Assembly: GCF_026162365.1 (NCBI RefSeq)
Contig: NZ_JAOANW010000006.1
Coordinates: 124,001 to 188,000 of the forward strand
Length of the DNA stretch: 64,000 nucleotides
Source of the DNA: Nitratireductor luteus
Lineage (GTDB): Bacteria; Pseudomonadota; Alphaproteobacteria; Rhizobiales; Rhizobiaceae
Direction: 5' to 3'
Shown here: piece by piece, positions 42,034 to 51,536 of the stretch
How positions within the stretch are numbered: the first letter of the stretch is position 1
Layout of the letters: each line of letters starts with the position of its first letter
Made by a program: the position numbers and the translations under genes
The notes under the pieces: model-generated
Seen by the model: only the letters and a program-made list of their open reading frames with translations
Told to the model about the DNA's origin: nothing
The model's database searches: none

Positions 42034-43257
42034 TCAGTACTGGCCCTTGGGTTCGAGGCCGAGCATGTGCTGGCCGACCATCGTTCCGACCGCATCCCAA
42101 TTCATGCTGATGTGGCGGCCGACCGCATTTGCGTCGCGCCAGGCACGCTGAACGGGATTTTCCAGATTGAGTCCCGTGCCGCCGGTCGAGGCGTTGAGCG
42201 CTTCCACGGCGCGCAGCGCAAGACTGACGGCGAACCCCTGTCCGCGGCGGCTGACAAGGCGGTCCTCCACGGTGAACGCGTTTCCCGATCCGGCCAATGC
42301 CTCAGCATTCGCGACGTCGCGCAGCAGGATTTCGCGTGCGGCATCGATGCTCGCCGCCGCTTCCGCCACCCGGAGCTGAATGGTGGGAAACTCGGCCATG
42401 CGGTTATTGCCGCCAGCCACTGCCCCGCGCGTGACGCGCGTCGAGATCGAGGTGACGTAGCTTTCAAGCGCGCCCTTGGCGGCGCCCACCGCAGCAGAGG
42501 CCAGGCAGGATGGGATGCCGGTCAGCAGAGGCATGTTGAACAAGGCATGACCTTGGTAAACATTGGCACCCGGCGTCCTTCCGCTGGTGGCCTGCGGGAA
42601 GGTCAGCACGCGATGCTCCGGCACCACCACATTGTCGAGCACGAGCGTCTTGGATCCCGTGCCGGCGAGGCCCACCACGTCCCATGTATCGTCGATCGTG
42701 TACTCCCGAGCCGGCACAAGCAGGAATGCTGGAACCGGCTTCTCCCCCTCCTCACGCCCAGGCAGTACGGCAGCGCACAAAGACCACTGCGCATTTTCGC
42801 AGCCGCTGGCGAAGGACCAGCGTCCCTCGAGCCGATAGCCCCCCTCGACGCGCTCGGCCATGGAGGTGGGCGCATAAGAGCCGCATAAGAGCGCGTCGGG
42901 GTTTTCAGCCCAGACATCCTCCTGCGCTGCCTTCGGGAACATGGCGAGCAGCCACTGATGCGCCGAAAGCAGGCACGCGACCCAGCCTGTCGATGCGCAA
43001 GAGGCGGAAAGCTCGATATTTGCGTCGACGAGTTCGGCGAAAGGCCTGGGCGAACCGCCATGGGCGGCAGGCTTTACCACGTCAAAGTAGCCGATCTCGC
43101 GCAGGGCCGCGATATTGGCCGCCGGCACGCGCCGCGTGCGCTCGGTTTCCAATGCCCGCTGCCGAAAGACTGGGGACAGTTCCGCAACGCGGTCCTTGAG
43201 CGTCCCGCCAATAACGGCGACGTCCTCCTTCCTGGCCTCTATAGCGCCAAGTATCAT
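42034..43257 (-). CDS. graA: Resorcinol 4-hydroxylase, oxygenase component
   Basis: 407-residue FADH2-using monooxygenase of the acyl-CoA-dehydrogenase fold (HpaC/HpaB-type partner systems), converting resorcinol to hydroxyquinol. Fold cues: ELSASCASTGWVACLLSAHQWLLAMFP, YRLEGRWSFASGCENAQW, and a C-terminal ASTGGTGLNLENPVQRAWRD, as in two-component phenol hydroxylases. ATG 43257 with AGGAGG. Needs the flavin reductase encoded 27 bases upstream. Order reductase, oxygenase, decarboxylase, dioxygenase, reductase defines the pathway. Confidence 0.88.
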   Translation of the reverse strand: MILGAIEARKEDVAVIGGTLKDRVAELSPVFRQRALETERTRRVPAANIAALREIGYFDVVKPAAHGGSPRPFAELVDANIELSASCASTGWVACLLSAHQWLLAMFPKAAQEDVWAENPDALLCGSYAPTSMAERVEGGYRLEGRWSFASGCENAQWSLCAAVLPGREEGEKPVPAFLLVPAREYTIDDTWDVVGLAGTGSKTLVLDNVVVPEHRVLTFPQATSGRTPGANVYQGHALFNMPLLTGIPSCLASAAVGAAKGALESYVTSISTRVTRGAVAGGNNRMAEFPTIQLRVAEAAASIDAAREILLRDVANAEALAGSGNAFTVEDRLVSRRGQGFAVSLALRAVEALNASTGGTGLNLENPVQRAWRDANAVGRHISMNWDAVGTMVGQHMLGLEPKGQY

Positions 43258-43284
43258 CGGTTCCTCCTAAACAGGTTGTGGTGA

Positions 43285-43794
43285 TCAGGCTGCGGGCTGC
43301 GAAATGCAGTACCGCGCGTCCTCGTAGAGAAGAGGCCGGGTTACATCGTCGACGAAGGCGTCGATCACCTGGCCGATAAAAAGTGTATGGGTTCCGTAGG
43401 GAACGGCGGCGACGCGCCGGCAAACCACCCGCGCATGCGCTCCCGCAAGCATGAGGACACCGGAGGCATGGCGCTCCCATTCGGCCGGGCGGAACCTATC
43501 CTCCGGTGCGACCTTGCCGCTGAAGGCATCGGACAGAGGCCGTTGCTCCTGCGCCAGCACGTTCACCGCGAAATTAGGCTGGCAAAGCACCATTTCGTGC
43601 AGGTAGGTCCGGTTATTGAGGCAGACGACCAGCGCTGGTGGTTCCATCGACACGGAGGTGACGGCCGTCACCGTCATGCCGTGATCGGCCCCGTCATTGC
43701 AGCCTGTGACTACGGTCACGGTGGCCGGGAATTTTCGCATCATGGCGCGAAAGCTGGTGCCAACGGTTTCGTCTGGAACGACGGTCAAGGTCAT
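43285..43794 (-). CDS. graD: Flavin reductase component of resorcinol hydroxylase
   Basis: 169-residue flavin reductase-like protein (HpaC/FMN-binding split-barrel family) that supplies reduced flavin to the oxygenase. MRKFPATVTVVTGC, VTAVTSVSMEPPALVVCLN and the FAVNVLAQEQ block are family landmarks, and a final THTLFIGQVID forms the last strand. GGAGGAGG precedes ATG 43794. First gene of the operon, divergent from the MarR gene. Confidence 0.88.
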   Translation of the reverse strand: MTLTVVPDETVGTSFRAMMRKFPATVTVVTGCNDGADHGMTVTAVTSVSMEPPALVVCLNNRTYLHEMVLCQPNFAVNVLAQEQRPLSDAFSGKVAPEDRFRPAEWERHASGVLMLAGAHARVVCRRVAAVPYGTHTLFIGQVIDAFVDDVTRPLLYEDARYCISQPAA

Positions 43795-43825
43795 GAGGCT
43801 TTCCTCCTCCCAATCTGCAAATTAC

Positions 43826-43862
43826 AATAATTGCATTTGCAAATGTTGTCTACACAATTATT
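43826..43862. promoter_or_regulatory. Candidate MarR operators in the graD/marR divergent region
   Basis: CATTTGCAAATG (43834-43845) is a perfect 12-base palindrome, and AATAATTG (43826-43833) is mirrored by CAATTATT (43855-43862). The graD start is 32 bases to the left. ACAATTGT (43968-43975) also abuts the MarR start. Such nested inverted repeats are typical MarR-family sites. Confidence 0.5.
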
Positions 43863-43977
43863 TTAGGGGAGGCGCGGAAGCTCGACGAGACGCTCGACCG
43901 GGCGGCGGCAGTGCATCGTCCCGCTGCTTGCATGGCGGGGCGGCAAGCGCTAACCATGCCCCACGCAACAATTGTGA

Positions 43978-44427
43978 ATGAAAATGACCTACCGCTTCAC
44001 AAGCTCACTGCCCTACCTGCTCAATCGCGTCGGCGTCAGAATGGGCGAGCTGTTTTCGCAGAGGCTCGCGGAACATGACCTCACCCTTCCCATGTACCGT
44101 GTCATGGCGGTTCTTCGGCAGGAAGGCCCGCAGCGGCTGAGCGATCTCAGCGCCATGGTCACGGTCGAGATTTCGACGCTCTCGCGGCTGGTCACCGCCA
44201 TGAAGCGGAAAGGCCTGGTCTCGCGCGTACGCCCTGAAGACAATGGCCGAACGGTCCGGATCGACCTGACCAAGACCGGGGAAAAGCTGGTGGACAACCT
44301 CATGCCTGTTGCCGCGCATTTCGAGGAGGTGGGCATAAGGAGCTTCAGTGAGGACGAGGTAGCCCGGCTCAAGAACGCTCTGAAGCAGATTCATGAGAAT
44401 CTCGAAGAGATCGGCGGTTCCGATTAG
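43978..44427 (+). CDS. MarR family regulator, GraR-like
   Basis: 149-residue winged-helix regulator: MYRVMAVLRQEGPQRLSDLSAMVTVEISTLSRLVTAMKRKGL is the DNA-binding region, flanked by dimerisation helices. Divergent from the gamma-resorcylate operon and its likely repressor; the equivalent gene in Rhizobium is graR. ATG at 43978 or 43984; no Shine-Dalgarno seen, and ACAATTGT lies directly ahead, suggesting a short or absent leader and self-control. Confidence 0.82.
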   Translation: MKMTYRFTSSLPYLLNRVGVRMGELFSQRLAEHDLTLPMYRVMAVLRQEGPQRLSDLSAMVTVEISTLSRLVTAMKRKGLVSRVRPEDNGRTVRIDLTKTGEKLVDNLMPVAAHFEEVGIRSFSEDEVARLKNALKQIHENLEEIGGSD

Positions 44428-44670
44428 AAGCGCCTAATATGATATCTGGGTGTCGAGCAGATCATGGGAACGGTGCCTGCGGCTATTCTGGTCATCTTCC
44501 ATCATGAGATGAGGCAAACAGCGTTGCGCAGTGAAGCGTCGGCGCGCGAGGGCGAATGCGTCTCGCCCACGCCCTCCGTCTGAACCGCGCGCCTCCACAA
44601 TCTGACAGGCACTTTGAAGAAATCACAGGCAGCACTGCGCCATTTTTGCAGCGGACCCTTTGATACTGCT
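44428..44670. other. 243-base convergent gap
   Basis: Between the end of the MarR gene and the end of the M20 peptidase gene. No gene or convincing terminator was seen. Confidence 0.5.
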
Positions 44671-46083
44671 CTACGCCTGCAAGGCGGGTTCCGCTCGTTG
44701 CGCCGCCGGCGTCTCGCCGAGATCCCAGAACAGCCCCGTCATCATCTCCAGCGCTTCTTCCGTCATAGAGATCAGTGTGTGCTCGTTCGGTGCGTGCTGC
44801 GAGCAGCCGGGGTAGGAATGCGGCACCCATACCGTGGGCAGGCCGAGAATCCCGGCAAAGGTCTCATTGGGCAGAGAGCCGGCGAGGTTGGGCAGGATGG
44901 CCGGCTTCTTACCAGTCGTCGCGATGATCGACTCCTTCACCCGCGCCACCCAGGGATGGTCGGGGTCGAGCCGCGTGGCGCGGAAGAAGCCGCGATCGGC
45001 GGGGATGATCTCCACTTCCGCAAACCCCTGCCTGTCCAGATGGCGGCGCAGCGCCGGCAGGATGTCGTCCGGGTCGGTGCCGACCACATAGCGCAATTGA
45101 CAATGGGCGTTCGCCCGGGCGGAAATTGCGTTGACGGGCGCTTCGGGCACGCCGCTCTTCTGCGCCAGCACGGCAAAACTGTTCCAGCCGAAGACACGCT
45201 CGGAGGGTGTCAGGCTCTCCTCGCCCCAGTCCGGATCGATAGCGGGCCCGTCATAGCCTCCCACCGGGCAGTCCCTCAGGGCTTCGCGCACGGCTGGTGT
45301 CAGGCTGGTCGGGCGCCATTCGGGGATCTGGATCTGACCGCGCCGATCAACGATGCTGGTCAGCGCATGCGCGAGCACGATGGCCGGATCGCGCAGAAGC
45401 CCGCCCCAATTGCCCGAATGATGCGGGCCGCCGCGAAGATCGACGCGAAGGTCGAAATTGATGGCGCCACGCGATCCCATGAATAGCGTCGGGCGCTCTG
45501 GATGCAGGCGTGGGCCATCCGAGGCGATCAGCACATCGGCATGGAAGAGCTCCCCGTTCTGCTCGAAGAGCTCTCCCAGCCCTGGCGAACCGCATTCTTC
45601 ACCCATCTCGATGATGACCTTGCAGTTGAAGCCGAGATTCCCCTTTTCGGCGAGAACGGTGCGCAGCGCGGCGATATTAATGCAATGCTGTCCCTTGTTG
45701 TCGGCAGTGCCACGGCCATAAAGACGGTCCCCCTCGCGTACCAGCCGAAAGGGATGCAGGCCCTCGCGCCATTGTTCGGTCTGGGCGCGGATCACGTCGC
45801 CATGGCCGTAGACGAGCACGGTCTCGAAATCCGGGCTCTCGATGCGCTCGGCAAGAAGGAACGGCACGCCGGCATCGACCGGATTTTCCAGGATCCGGTG
45901 CGCGAAGCCGAGCTCGGCCAGCTTCGGCACCATCTCCTCAATCAGATAACGCCGGAGCTCCGGCCGCTTGGCAGGCTCCTGGCTCTGCGTATCGAAAGCG
46001 ACCATGCGGGCGAGTTCGTCCTCGAAACCGCCGGAGGTAAGATAGTCGTTGATGCGCGCGATGGCGCTGTCGCGGGTCGCCAA
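44671..46083 (-). CDS. M20 family metallopeptidase/amidohydrolase
   Basis: 470-residue cytoplasmic zinc peptidase. Metal-site motifs: VYGHGDV (His and Asp), [10 protein letters not shown] (bridging Asp), [10 protein letters not shown] (catalytic and ligand Glu), and a C-terminal His in PNEHTLI. A small lid domain is inserted (about 215-330, with GGPHHSG). It should cut dipeptides or N-acyl amino acids. I place the start at TTG 46083: AAGGAAGGA lies eight bases upstream and the protein then begins as relatives do; ATG 46113 has no site and overlaps the preceding gene by 29 bases. Follows gamma-glutamyltransferase and a peptide importer, so it probably finishes imported peptides. Confidence 0.8.
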   Translation of the reverse strand: MATRDSAIARINDYLTSGGFEDELARMVAFDTQSQEPAKRPELRRYLIEEMVPKLAELGFAHRILENPVDAGVPFLLAERIESPDFETVLVYGHGDVIRAQTEQWREGLHPFRLVREGDRLYGRGTADNKGQHCINIAALRTVLAEKGNLGFNCKVIIEMGEECGSPGLGELFEQNGELFHADVLIASDGPRLHPERPTLFMGSRGAINFDLRVDLRGGPHHSGNWGGLLRDPAIVLAHALTSIVDRRGQIQIPEWRPTSLTPAVREALRDCPVGGYDGPAIDPDWGEESLTPSERVFGWNSFAVLAQKSGVPEAPVNAISARANAHCQLRYVVGTDPDDILPALRRHLDRQGFAEVEIIPADRGFFRATRLDPDHPWVARVKESIIATTGKKPAILPNLAGSLPNETFAGILGLPTVWVPHSYPGCSQHAPNEHTLISMTEEALEMMTGLFWDLGETPAAQRAEPALQA

Positions 46084-46084
46084 G

Positions 46085-47662
46085 TCAGGATCCTTCCTTT
46101 TCGTGCACGGCATCGCCCCAAGGCGACATGACTTCCGTGCAACCCATATTCATGCCGTTCTCCCGTATCACGCCTGCCGGACAGGCGAAGGCGTAGGGGA
46201 AAACGGTTCGTTGCGTGGTCACCACCGGGTGGATGCCCTCCAGCGCCGCGAGGATGTCCGGCGCCAGGGTCTCGTCGGCGACGATCGTGCCCGCACCGCT
46301 GTTGTCGATACGCGGATGGTGGAATGCCTCTTCCAGCGACATGCCGAAATCCGTCATGAAAGAGGTAAGATTGAGCACAGCCGGCAGGATCTTCCGCCCA
46401 CCCGAGGCGCCGATGGCAAAGCGCCTGCCGTCCTTCTCGCCGATGGTCGGGCAGACATTCATCAGGCATCCCTTTCCGGGCGCCAGCGAGTTGGGCTTGC
46501 CGGGCTCTGGGTCGAACCACATGATGCCGTTGTTCATCAGCAGGCCGGTGGAAGGCGAAACGACGCGCGAACCGAAGATGGACAGCAATGTTTGCGTCAC
46601 CGCGCACATATTGCCATTCTTGTCGACGACGCTGAAATGGGTCGTGCAGGAGGGGGCGTGCGGAGCTTCCGCGTCGCCCATTTCACGCAGGCGCCGCTCG
46701 TAAGTTTTGCCGAGAGCGCGTGCCATTTCGGCAAAGCTCGTGCTGTCAGGCCGTGCGCCGGGCGCGAAGGTTTTTTCCATCATCGCCAGACAATCGGCCA
46801 GATTTCTGCCCGCCGTCAGGCCCTGTGCCGCATGAACGGTGCCGCCGCGATAGGGCGTGTTGATGGTCCCGGTGAGCTGTGCACGATAGGACATGAGATC
46901 GTCGCGGGAAAGGGAGCCGCCCTTGGCCTGAATGTCGGCAACGAGTGCGGCGGCAATGTCGCCCTCATAGAAGTCGCGCCCGCCCGCCTCGGCCAGGCGC
47001 GTCAGCGTATCGGCCATGCGGTCCTGGTTCAGTCGCGTCGCCGACAGCGCCGTCCAGCCGGCGATTTTCGGCCATTGTCCATCGTCGAGAAACAGGGCCG
47101 CCGCGTCGGCGTCCTTTGCCAGTTCGCGTGCTGTCGAGGCAATCAGCAGCGAGGCGTACCAGTCGACCAGCAGACCCTCACGCGCAAGCCCCACTACCGG
47201 CAGCAGAAGATCTTTCCAGGAAAGAACTCCGTAGGTCTCGTGAGCCAGTTCCATGCCGGCGACCGTGCCCGGCACGGCAATGGCAGTCGCGCCCTGCACA
47301 TTGCGGTCGTCCGCCACCGCCGGCCATGGGAAGAGATCGGAGGCTTTTCCAGCGCCTGAAAGGGGATAGTGCGCAGGGTTCAGGGATGCGGGCGAGCGCA
47401 TGCCGAACTGGATCGTGCGCGCCTGCTGCTCGTCCTCGCGCCAGACGACCATGGCCCCACCCCCCGCCGGTCCGCTCATCCACGGCTCGACAACACCGAT
47501 TGCGAAGGACGTTGCGACAGCAGCATCCACCGCATCGCCACCTGCCTCCAGCACGGAAGCCCCGATCTCCGCTGCAACCCGGTGCTGGGCGGCGACCACG
47601 CCACCTTTCGTGGCCACGACATGTTTGCGCACGCTCTGCGAGCGCGAAAAATTGCCCATCAT
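46085..47662 (-). CDS. Gamma-glutamyltransferase family protein
   Basis: 525-residue Ntn-hydrolase that cleaves or transfers gamma-glutamyl groups, made as a precursor that cuts itself. The nucleophile Thr is in [21 protein letters not shown], marking the start of the small subunit at roughly residue 340; the glycine loop is GASGGRKI. No signal peptide is visible (the N-terminus is [14 protein letters not shown]), so it would act in the cytoplasm on imported peptides, unlike periplasmic Ggt. Acylase activity on other amides is possible in this family. AGGA precedes the second ATG. Confidence 0.82.
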   Translation of the reverse strand: MMGNFSRSQSVRKHVVATKGGVVAAQHRVAAEIGASVLEAGGDAVDAAVATSFAIGVVEPWMSGPAGGGAMVVWREDEQQARTIQFGMRSPASLNPAHYPLSGAGKASDLFPWPAVADDRNVQGATAIAVPGTVAGMELAHETYGVLSWKDLLLPVVGLAREGLLVDWYASLLIASTARELAKDADAAALFLDDGQWPKIAGWTALSATRLNQDRMADTLTRLAEAGGRDFYEGDIAAALVADIQAKGGSLSRDDLMSYRAQLTGTINTPYRGGTVHAAQGLTAGRNLADCLAMMEKTFAPGARPDSTSFAEMARALGKTYERRLREMGDAEAPHAPSCTTHFSVVDKNGNMCAVTQTLLSIFGSRVVSPSTGLLMNNGIMWFDPEPGKPNSLAPGKGCLMNVCPTIGEKDGRRFAIGASGGRKILPAVLNLTSFMTDFGMSLEEAFHHPRIDNSGAGTIVADETLAPDILAALEGIHPVVTTQRTVFPYAFACPAGVIRENGMNMGCTEVMSPWGDAVHEKEGS

Positions 47663-47668
47663 CCGGTC

Positions 47669-48646
47669 CTAATTTGTGGCGGCGCCATAAAGGTGGCAAT
47701 CCACATGACCGCCCGCCCCAACGACATGCGGGGGCGGCGTGGTCTTGCAGGCAGCACGGGCTTGTGCGCAGCGCGGATGAAAGCGGCAGCCCGAGGGCGG
47801 CGAAATCGGGTTGGGATAGGCCGCGCCCAGGTGCGTGTCGGGAACCGAGAGGGCGGGATCGGGCGTCAGCACCGAATCCAGCAGAGCCTGCGTGTAAGGG
47901 TGGCGCGGGCCGGCGAAGAGCTCGGCCGCCGGCGCCTCCTCGACGATCTGGCCCAGATACATGACCGCCACGCGGGTTGCCAGATGCTCCACCACCGCCA
48001 GATTGTGGCTGATGAAGAGATAAGTGAGGCCCAATTCCTGGCGCAGATCACCCAAGAGGTTGAGGATCTGCGACTGTACAGACACGTCCAGCGCCGAGGT
48101 AGGCTCGTCGCAGATGACGATTTCCGGCTTCATGATAAGCGCGCGGGCAATCGCCACGCGCTGCCTCTGGCCGCCGGAAAGCTGGCTCGGGTAGCCGCGC
48201 CGCACACGGGCGGGCAGGCCGACCAGATCGAGCATTTTCGTCACCGCTTGCATGCGCGAGGCATGATCGCCCACATTGTGGACCACCAGCGGCAAAGCGA
48301 TGATATCCTCGATGCTCTTGCGCGGATTGAGTGAGGAATAGGGATCCTGGAAGATCGGCTGGATGCGACGCGCCAGAAGCCGCCGCTCACGCGGGCCGAT
48401 CTCCGCGCCATCCACCAGAACCTTGCCGGTGGTAGGCGCCTCAAGGCCGAGCAGGATCTTCGCCAGTGTGGATTTGCCGCAACCGGATTCGCCCACCAGC
48501 CCCACGACATCCTTGCGGTTGATGCGCAGGGATACGCCGCCCAGCGCATGGAGCGGCTTGGCCGCGGCGAACATACCCTGCTTTACCTGATAGGTCTTGG
48601 TGATGGCGGCGAGTTCGAGGATCGACGCCGTGGCTTGCTCGCTCAT
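47669..48646 (-). CDS. Peptide ABC transporter ATPase (DppF/OppF family)
   Basis: 325-residue ATPase. Walker A GESGCGKST, signature LSGGQRQR, Walker B IVICDEPTSALDV; the C-terminal oligopeptide-type region has the Cys-rich GCRFHPRCAQARAACK that holds an iron-sulfur cluster in DppD/DppF. ATG overlaps the end of the DppD-type gene (ATGA). Completes the importer, and the gamma-glutamyltransferase gene follows seven bases on. Confidence 0.87.
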   Translation of the reverse strand: MSEQATASILELAAITKTYQVKQGMFAAAKPLHALGGVSLRINRKDVVGLVGESGCGKSTLAKILLGLEAPTTGKVLVDGAEIGPRERRLLARRIQPIFQDPYSSLNPRKSIEDIIALPLVVHNVGDHASRMQAVTKMLDLVGLPARVRRGYPSQLSGGQRQRVAIARALIMKPEIVICDEPTSALDVSVQSQILNLLGDLRQELGLTYLFISHNLAVVEHLATRVAVMYLGQIVEEAPAAELFAGPRHPYTQALLDSVLTPDPALSVPDTHLGAAYPNPISPPSGCRFHPRCAQARAACKTTPPPHVVGAGGHVDCHLYGAATN

Positions 48647-49644
48647 GCCGGCACCCTCCCCTCGTTTTCATGCCCCTCATTCTCATGAATGCAGCGCCAG
48701 GCATGCCCCGTTTCCGTGTGCCGCTCGGGGACAGCGGAAGCACAGGCAGCTTCAGCGACGTCGCAGCGGGTGCGGAAGGCGCAGCCTTCCATCCGGCCGA
48801 TCAGCGACGGCACGATGCCGGGAATGGAGCCCAGATGCTCGCCCGGCTTCGTCTTGCCGGGCACAGGGATGCAGCGCAGGAGCCCTCTCGTATAGGGATG
48901 GCGCGGATGCCTGAAAATCTCCTGTGCCGTGCCCTGCTCCACCACCTCGCCGGCATACATGACGGCAACCTTGTCCGCGATGCGGGCGACGACGCCCAGA
49001 TCATGGGTAACAAGGATCATCGCCATGTTCATCTCGCGTTGCAGATCGGCCAAGAGCCGGAGGATCTGCGCCTGGATGGTGACGTCAAGTGCCGTGGTCG
49101 GCTCGTCGGCGATGATCAGCTCCGGGGCGCACATCAGAGCCATGGCGATCATTACGCGCTGGCGCAGGCCACCCGAAAGCTGGTGCGGATACTGCGAAAG
49201 GCGGCTTTCGGCGGCGGTGATGCCGACCTTGCCCAGAAGCGCCACCGCGCGGGCGCGCGCCTCCGCCCTGCCCGTCTTGTTGTGCAGCAGGTACGCCTCT
49301 TCCAACTGGTCGCCGATCGTATAGGCGGGGTTGAGCGAGGTCATGGGCTCCTGGAAGATCATCGCCATGCGGTTGCCGCGCAGATCGCGCATCTGCCGTG
49401 GTTTCTGGTGCTGCAGATCGATCCTGGCGAATTCCAGCCGGCTGGCGGCGCGCTTGAGGTTCTTCGGCAGGAGACCCATGATGGCGAGCGAGGTCAGCGA
49501 TTTGCCGCTGCCCGATTCCCCGACGATGCACAGCGTTTCGCCGCGTTTGAGATCGAAGCCGATGCCGCGCACGGCATGCATGGTCCCCTGGCCCATCGGA
49601 ATGTCGATGGTGAGATCGTGAACGCTGAGAATGGGGTCACTCAT
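48643..49644 (-). CDS. Peptide ABC transporter ATPase (DppD/OppD family)
   Basis: 333-residue ATPase. Walker A GESGSGKSL, signature LSGGLRQR, Walker B LIIADEPTTALDV, and a C-terminal CAFRTRCDVAEAACASA cysteine motif. ATG at 49644 lies seven bases after the DppC-type gene; longer readings extend into that gene. Works with the DppF-type partner. Confidence 0.87.
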   Translation of the reverse strand: MSDPILSVHDLTIDIPMGQGTMHAVRGIGFDLKRGETLCIVGESGSGKSLTSLAIMGLLPKNLKRAASRLEFARIDLQHQKPRQMRDLRGNRMAMIFQEPMTSLNPAYTIGDQLEEAYLLHNKTGRAEARARAVALLGKVGITAAESRLSQYPHQLSGGLRQRVMIAMALMCAPELIIADEPTTALDVTIQAQILRLLADLQREMNMAMILVTHDLGVVARIADKVAVMYAGEVVEQGTAQEIFRHPRHPYTRGLLRCIPVPGKTKPGEHLGSIPGIVPSLIGRMEGCAFRTRCDVAEAACASAVPERHTETGHAWRCIHENEGHENEGRVPA

Positions 49645-49651
49645 GATCGGC

Positions 49652-50551
49652 CTACCCCTTGTTTTCCGGCGCGGATACATCGCGCAGCCCGTCGCCCAGA
49701 AGATTGATGGCAAGAACCAGGATGAAGAGCGCGATACCGGGTATGGCGATTACCCACGGTTCGAACAGCATCATCTGCTTGCCCTCCGAGATCATAATAC
49801 CCCACGAAGGCGTTGGCGGCTGCACGCCTAGGCCGAGGAAGGAAAGCGCCGCCTCCAGCAGGATCGCATGCGCCATCTCCAGCGTCGCCACGACGATGAG
49901 GTTGTTGGCGATGTTGGGCATGATTTCCGAGAGGATGATGCGCCGCGTCGAGCAGCCTATGGCTTTCGCCGCGTTGACATACTCCAGGTCGCGCACCTGC
50001 AGTACCGAAGACCGCATGACAACGGCGAAGCGGTCCCACAGAAGCAGGCCTAGCACGCATACTACCACTTGCAGGGATCCGCCCAGGACGGCCACCACCG
50101 CCAGCGCCACCAGCACGACAGGCATGGCCAGACGCACGTTGATCAAGAAGGTGACAATGAGGTCGATGCGGCCGCCGAAATAGCCGGCGGCCACCCCCAT
50201 AGCCGTGCCGATGATACCTGAAATCAGTGCCGCGAAGGCGCCGATGGCGAGCGAGATGCGCGCGCCGTAGAGAAGACGGGCCAGATAGTCGCGGCCGAGG
50301 TGATCGGTGCCCAGAATGTGGTCGGGATCGCTGCCCGTCATCCAGAAGGGAGGCTTCATCCGCGCCGCCAGATCCTGCGCATAGGGATCGTGACCTGCAA
50401 GCAGCGGTGCAAAGAGAGCGATCAGAACGATCACGAGCAGGACGGTGATGCCGAAGACGAGGCCATAATGGCCGAAGATGCGCCGGCGCAAAAGCGCAAC
50501 CGGGCTCGGCGTGCGGACCTCTTCGGCGATGGTGTCGATGGTACGCGCCAT
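49652..50551 (-). CDS. Peptide ABC transporter permease (DppC family)
   Basis: 299-residue inner-membrane permease, about six helices. DppC landmarks: GTDHLGRDYLARLLYGARISL, EYVNAAKAIGCSTRRIILSEIMPN (ATPase-docking loop) and ALSFLGLGVQPPTPSWG. ATG 50551 follows the DppB stop directly, with GGGTGGG as ribosome-binding site. Confidence 0.88.
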   Translation of the reverse strand: MARTIDTIAEEVRTPSPVALLRRRIFGHYGLVFGITVLLVIVLIALFAPLLAGHDPYAQDLAARMKPPFWMTGSDPDHILGTDHLGRDYLARLLYGARISLAIGAFAALISGIIGTAMGVAAGYFGGRIDLIVTFLINVRLAMPVVLVALAVVAVLGGSLQVVVCVLGLLLWDRFAVVMRSSVLQVRDLEYVNAAKAIGCSTRRIILSEIMPNIANNLIVVATLEMAHAILLEAALSFLGLGVQPPTPSWGIMISEGKQMMLFEPWVIAIPGIALFILVLAINLLGDGLRDVSAPENKG

Positions 50552-50552
50552 G

Positions 50553-51470
50553 TCAGCCCACCCTGATGCGCGGGTCGAGCCAGGCATTGGCCAGGTCCGA
50601 CAGGAATGTGAATACGATGTAGAACAGCGAGAAGATCAGGATCAGCGCCTGCACCGTCGGCAGATCGTTGCGCGCGATCGACTCCCAGGCGAGATAGCCG
50701 GCTCCGTGAAGGGCGAAGATCGATTCCACGACGATGGACCCGCCCAGCATGAAGCCCATTTGCACGGCGGCGAGGCTGACCACCGGCACCACGGCATTGC
50801 GCAGCGCATGCTTGAACATGACGCGCATCTCGCTTGCGCCTTTGGCGCGGGCGGTGCGGATATAATCGGCGCCCAAAACCTCCAGCATGCCCGCCCGCGT
50901 CAGCCGCATGATGGCCGGCATGGCGTAATAGCCGAGCACAACGGTCGGCATGATGAAATTCTGCCAGCCGTTGGAGCCCGATGGCGGCAGCCAGTTGAGA
51001 CGGATGGAAAAGATCACGATCAGCACCAGGCCGAACCAGAAGCTGGGCATCGCCTGGCCCATGACGGAGATGAAAAGTGCCGTCCGATCGATCAGCGTGT
51101 TGGGGCGCATGGCCGCCGCCACGCCCAGCGGCACGGCGGTCAGGAGCGCGAAGGAAATACCGCACACGCCAAGCAGCATGGTGATCGACAGGCGGTCGGC
51201 GATCAACTCCGAGACTGGCATCTTGAAGTAGTAACTCTGGCCGAAGTCACCGCGGAGCGCACTTGTCAGCCAGTCGCCATACTGCACGAGGAACGGCCTG
51301 TCGAAGCCATAGAGCGCGCGAATGGCGTCGACGTCGGAGGCGCTGGCGTTTTCGCCTGCGATGGCGGAAGCCGGATCGCCCGACATGAACAGCAGGCTGA
51401 AGCTGAGCAATGACACGGTCAGCGTCACCAGCACCGCGAGCCCGAGCCGTTTCAGTGTGAATGCAAGCAT
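50553..51470 (-). CDS. Peptide ABC transporter permease (DppB family)
   Basis: 305-residue inner-membrane permease, about six helices. DppB landmarks: LTVSLLSFSLLFMSGDPA, MRLTRAGMLEVLGADYIRTARAKGASE (docking loop) and a C-terminal ANAWLDPRIRVG. ATG 51470 is chosen over an upstream GTG at 51476 because GGGGT is at a workable distance only from the ATG. Follows the receptor gene by 66 bases containing a hairpin. Confidence 0.87.
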   Translation of the reverse strand: MLAFTLKRLGLAVLVTLTVSLLSFSLLFMSGDPASAIAGENASASDVDAIRALYGFDRPFLVQYGDWLTSALRGDFGQSYYFKMPVSELIADRLSITMLLGVCGISFALLTAVPLGVAAAMRPNTLIDRTALFISVMGQAMPSFWFGLVLIVIFSIRLNWLPPSGSNGWQNFIMPTVVLGYYAMPAIMRLTRAGMLEVLGADYIRTARAKGASEMRVMFKHALRNAVVPVVSLAAVQMGFMLGGSIVVESIFALHGAGYLAWESIARNDLPTVQALILIFSLFYIVFTFLSDLANAWLDPRIRVG

Positions 51471-51493
51471 TTGCACCCCGATTCATGAGGACG

Positions 51494-51524
51494 GCGCGCC
51501 GCAGAAACACATGCTCCGGCGCAC
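51494..51524 (-). other. Intergenic stem-loop after peptide receptor gene
   Basis: Plus-strand GCGCGCCG (51494-51501) and CGGCGCAC (51517-51524) form eight pairs in the transcript, one being G-U, with a 15-base loop. Weaker than the other five such stems in this window but in the same position. Confidence 0.5.
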
Positions 51525-51536
51525 CCAAAAGGATGG

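Noticed and set aside
46084-46113. ATG 46113 as start of the M20 peptidase
   Set aside because: No ribosome-binding site and a 29-base overlap with the preceding gene; TTG 46083 has AAGGAAGGA and gives the family-like N-terminus.
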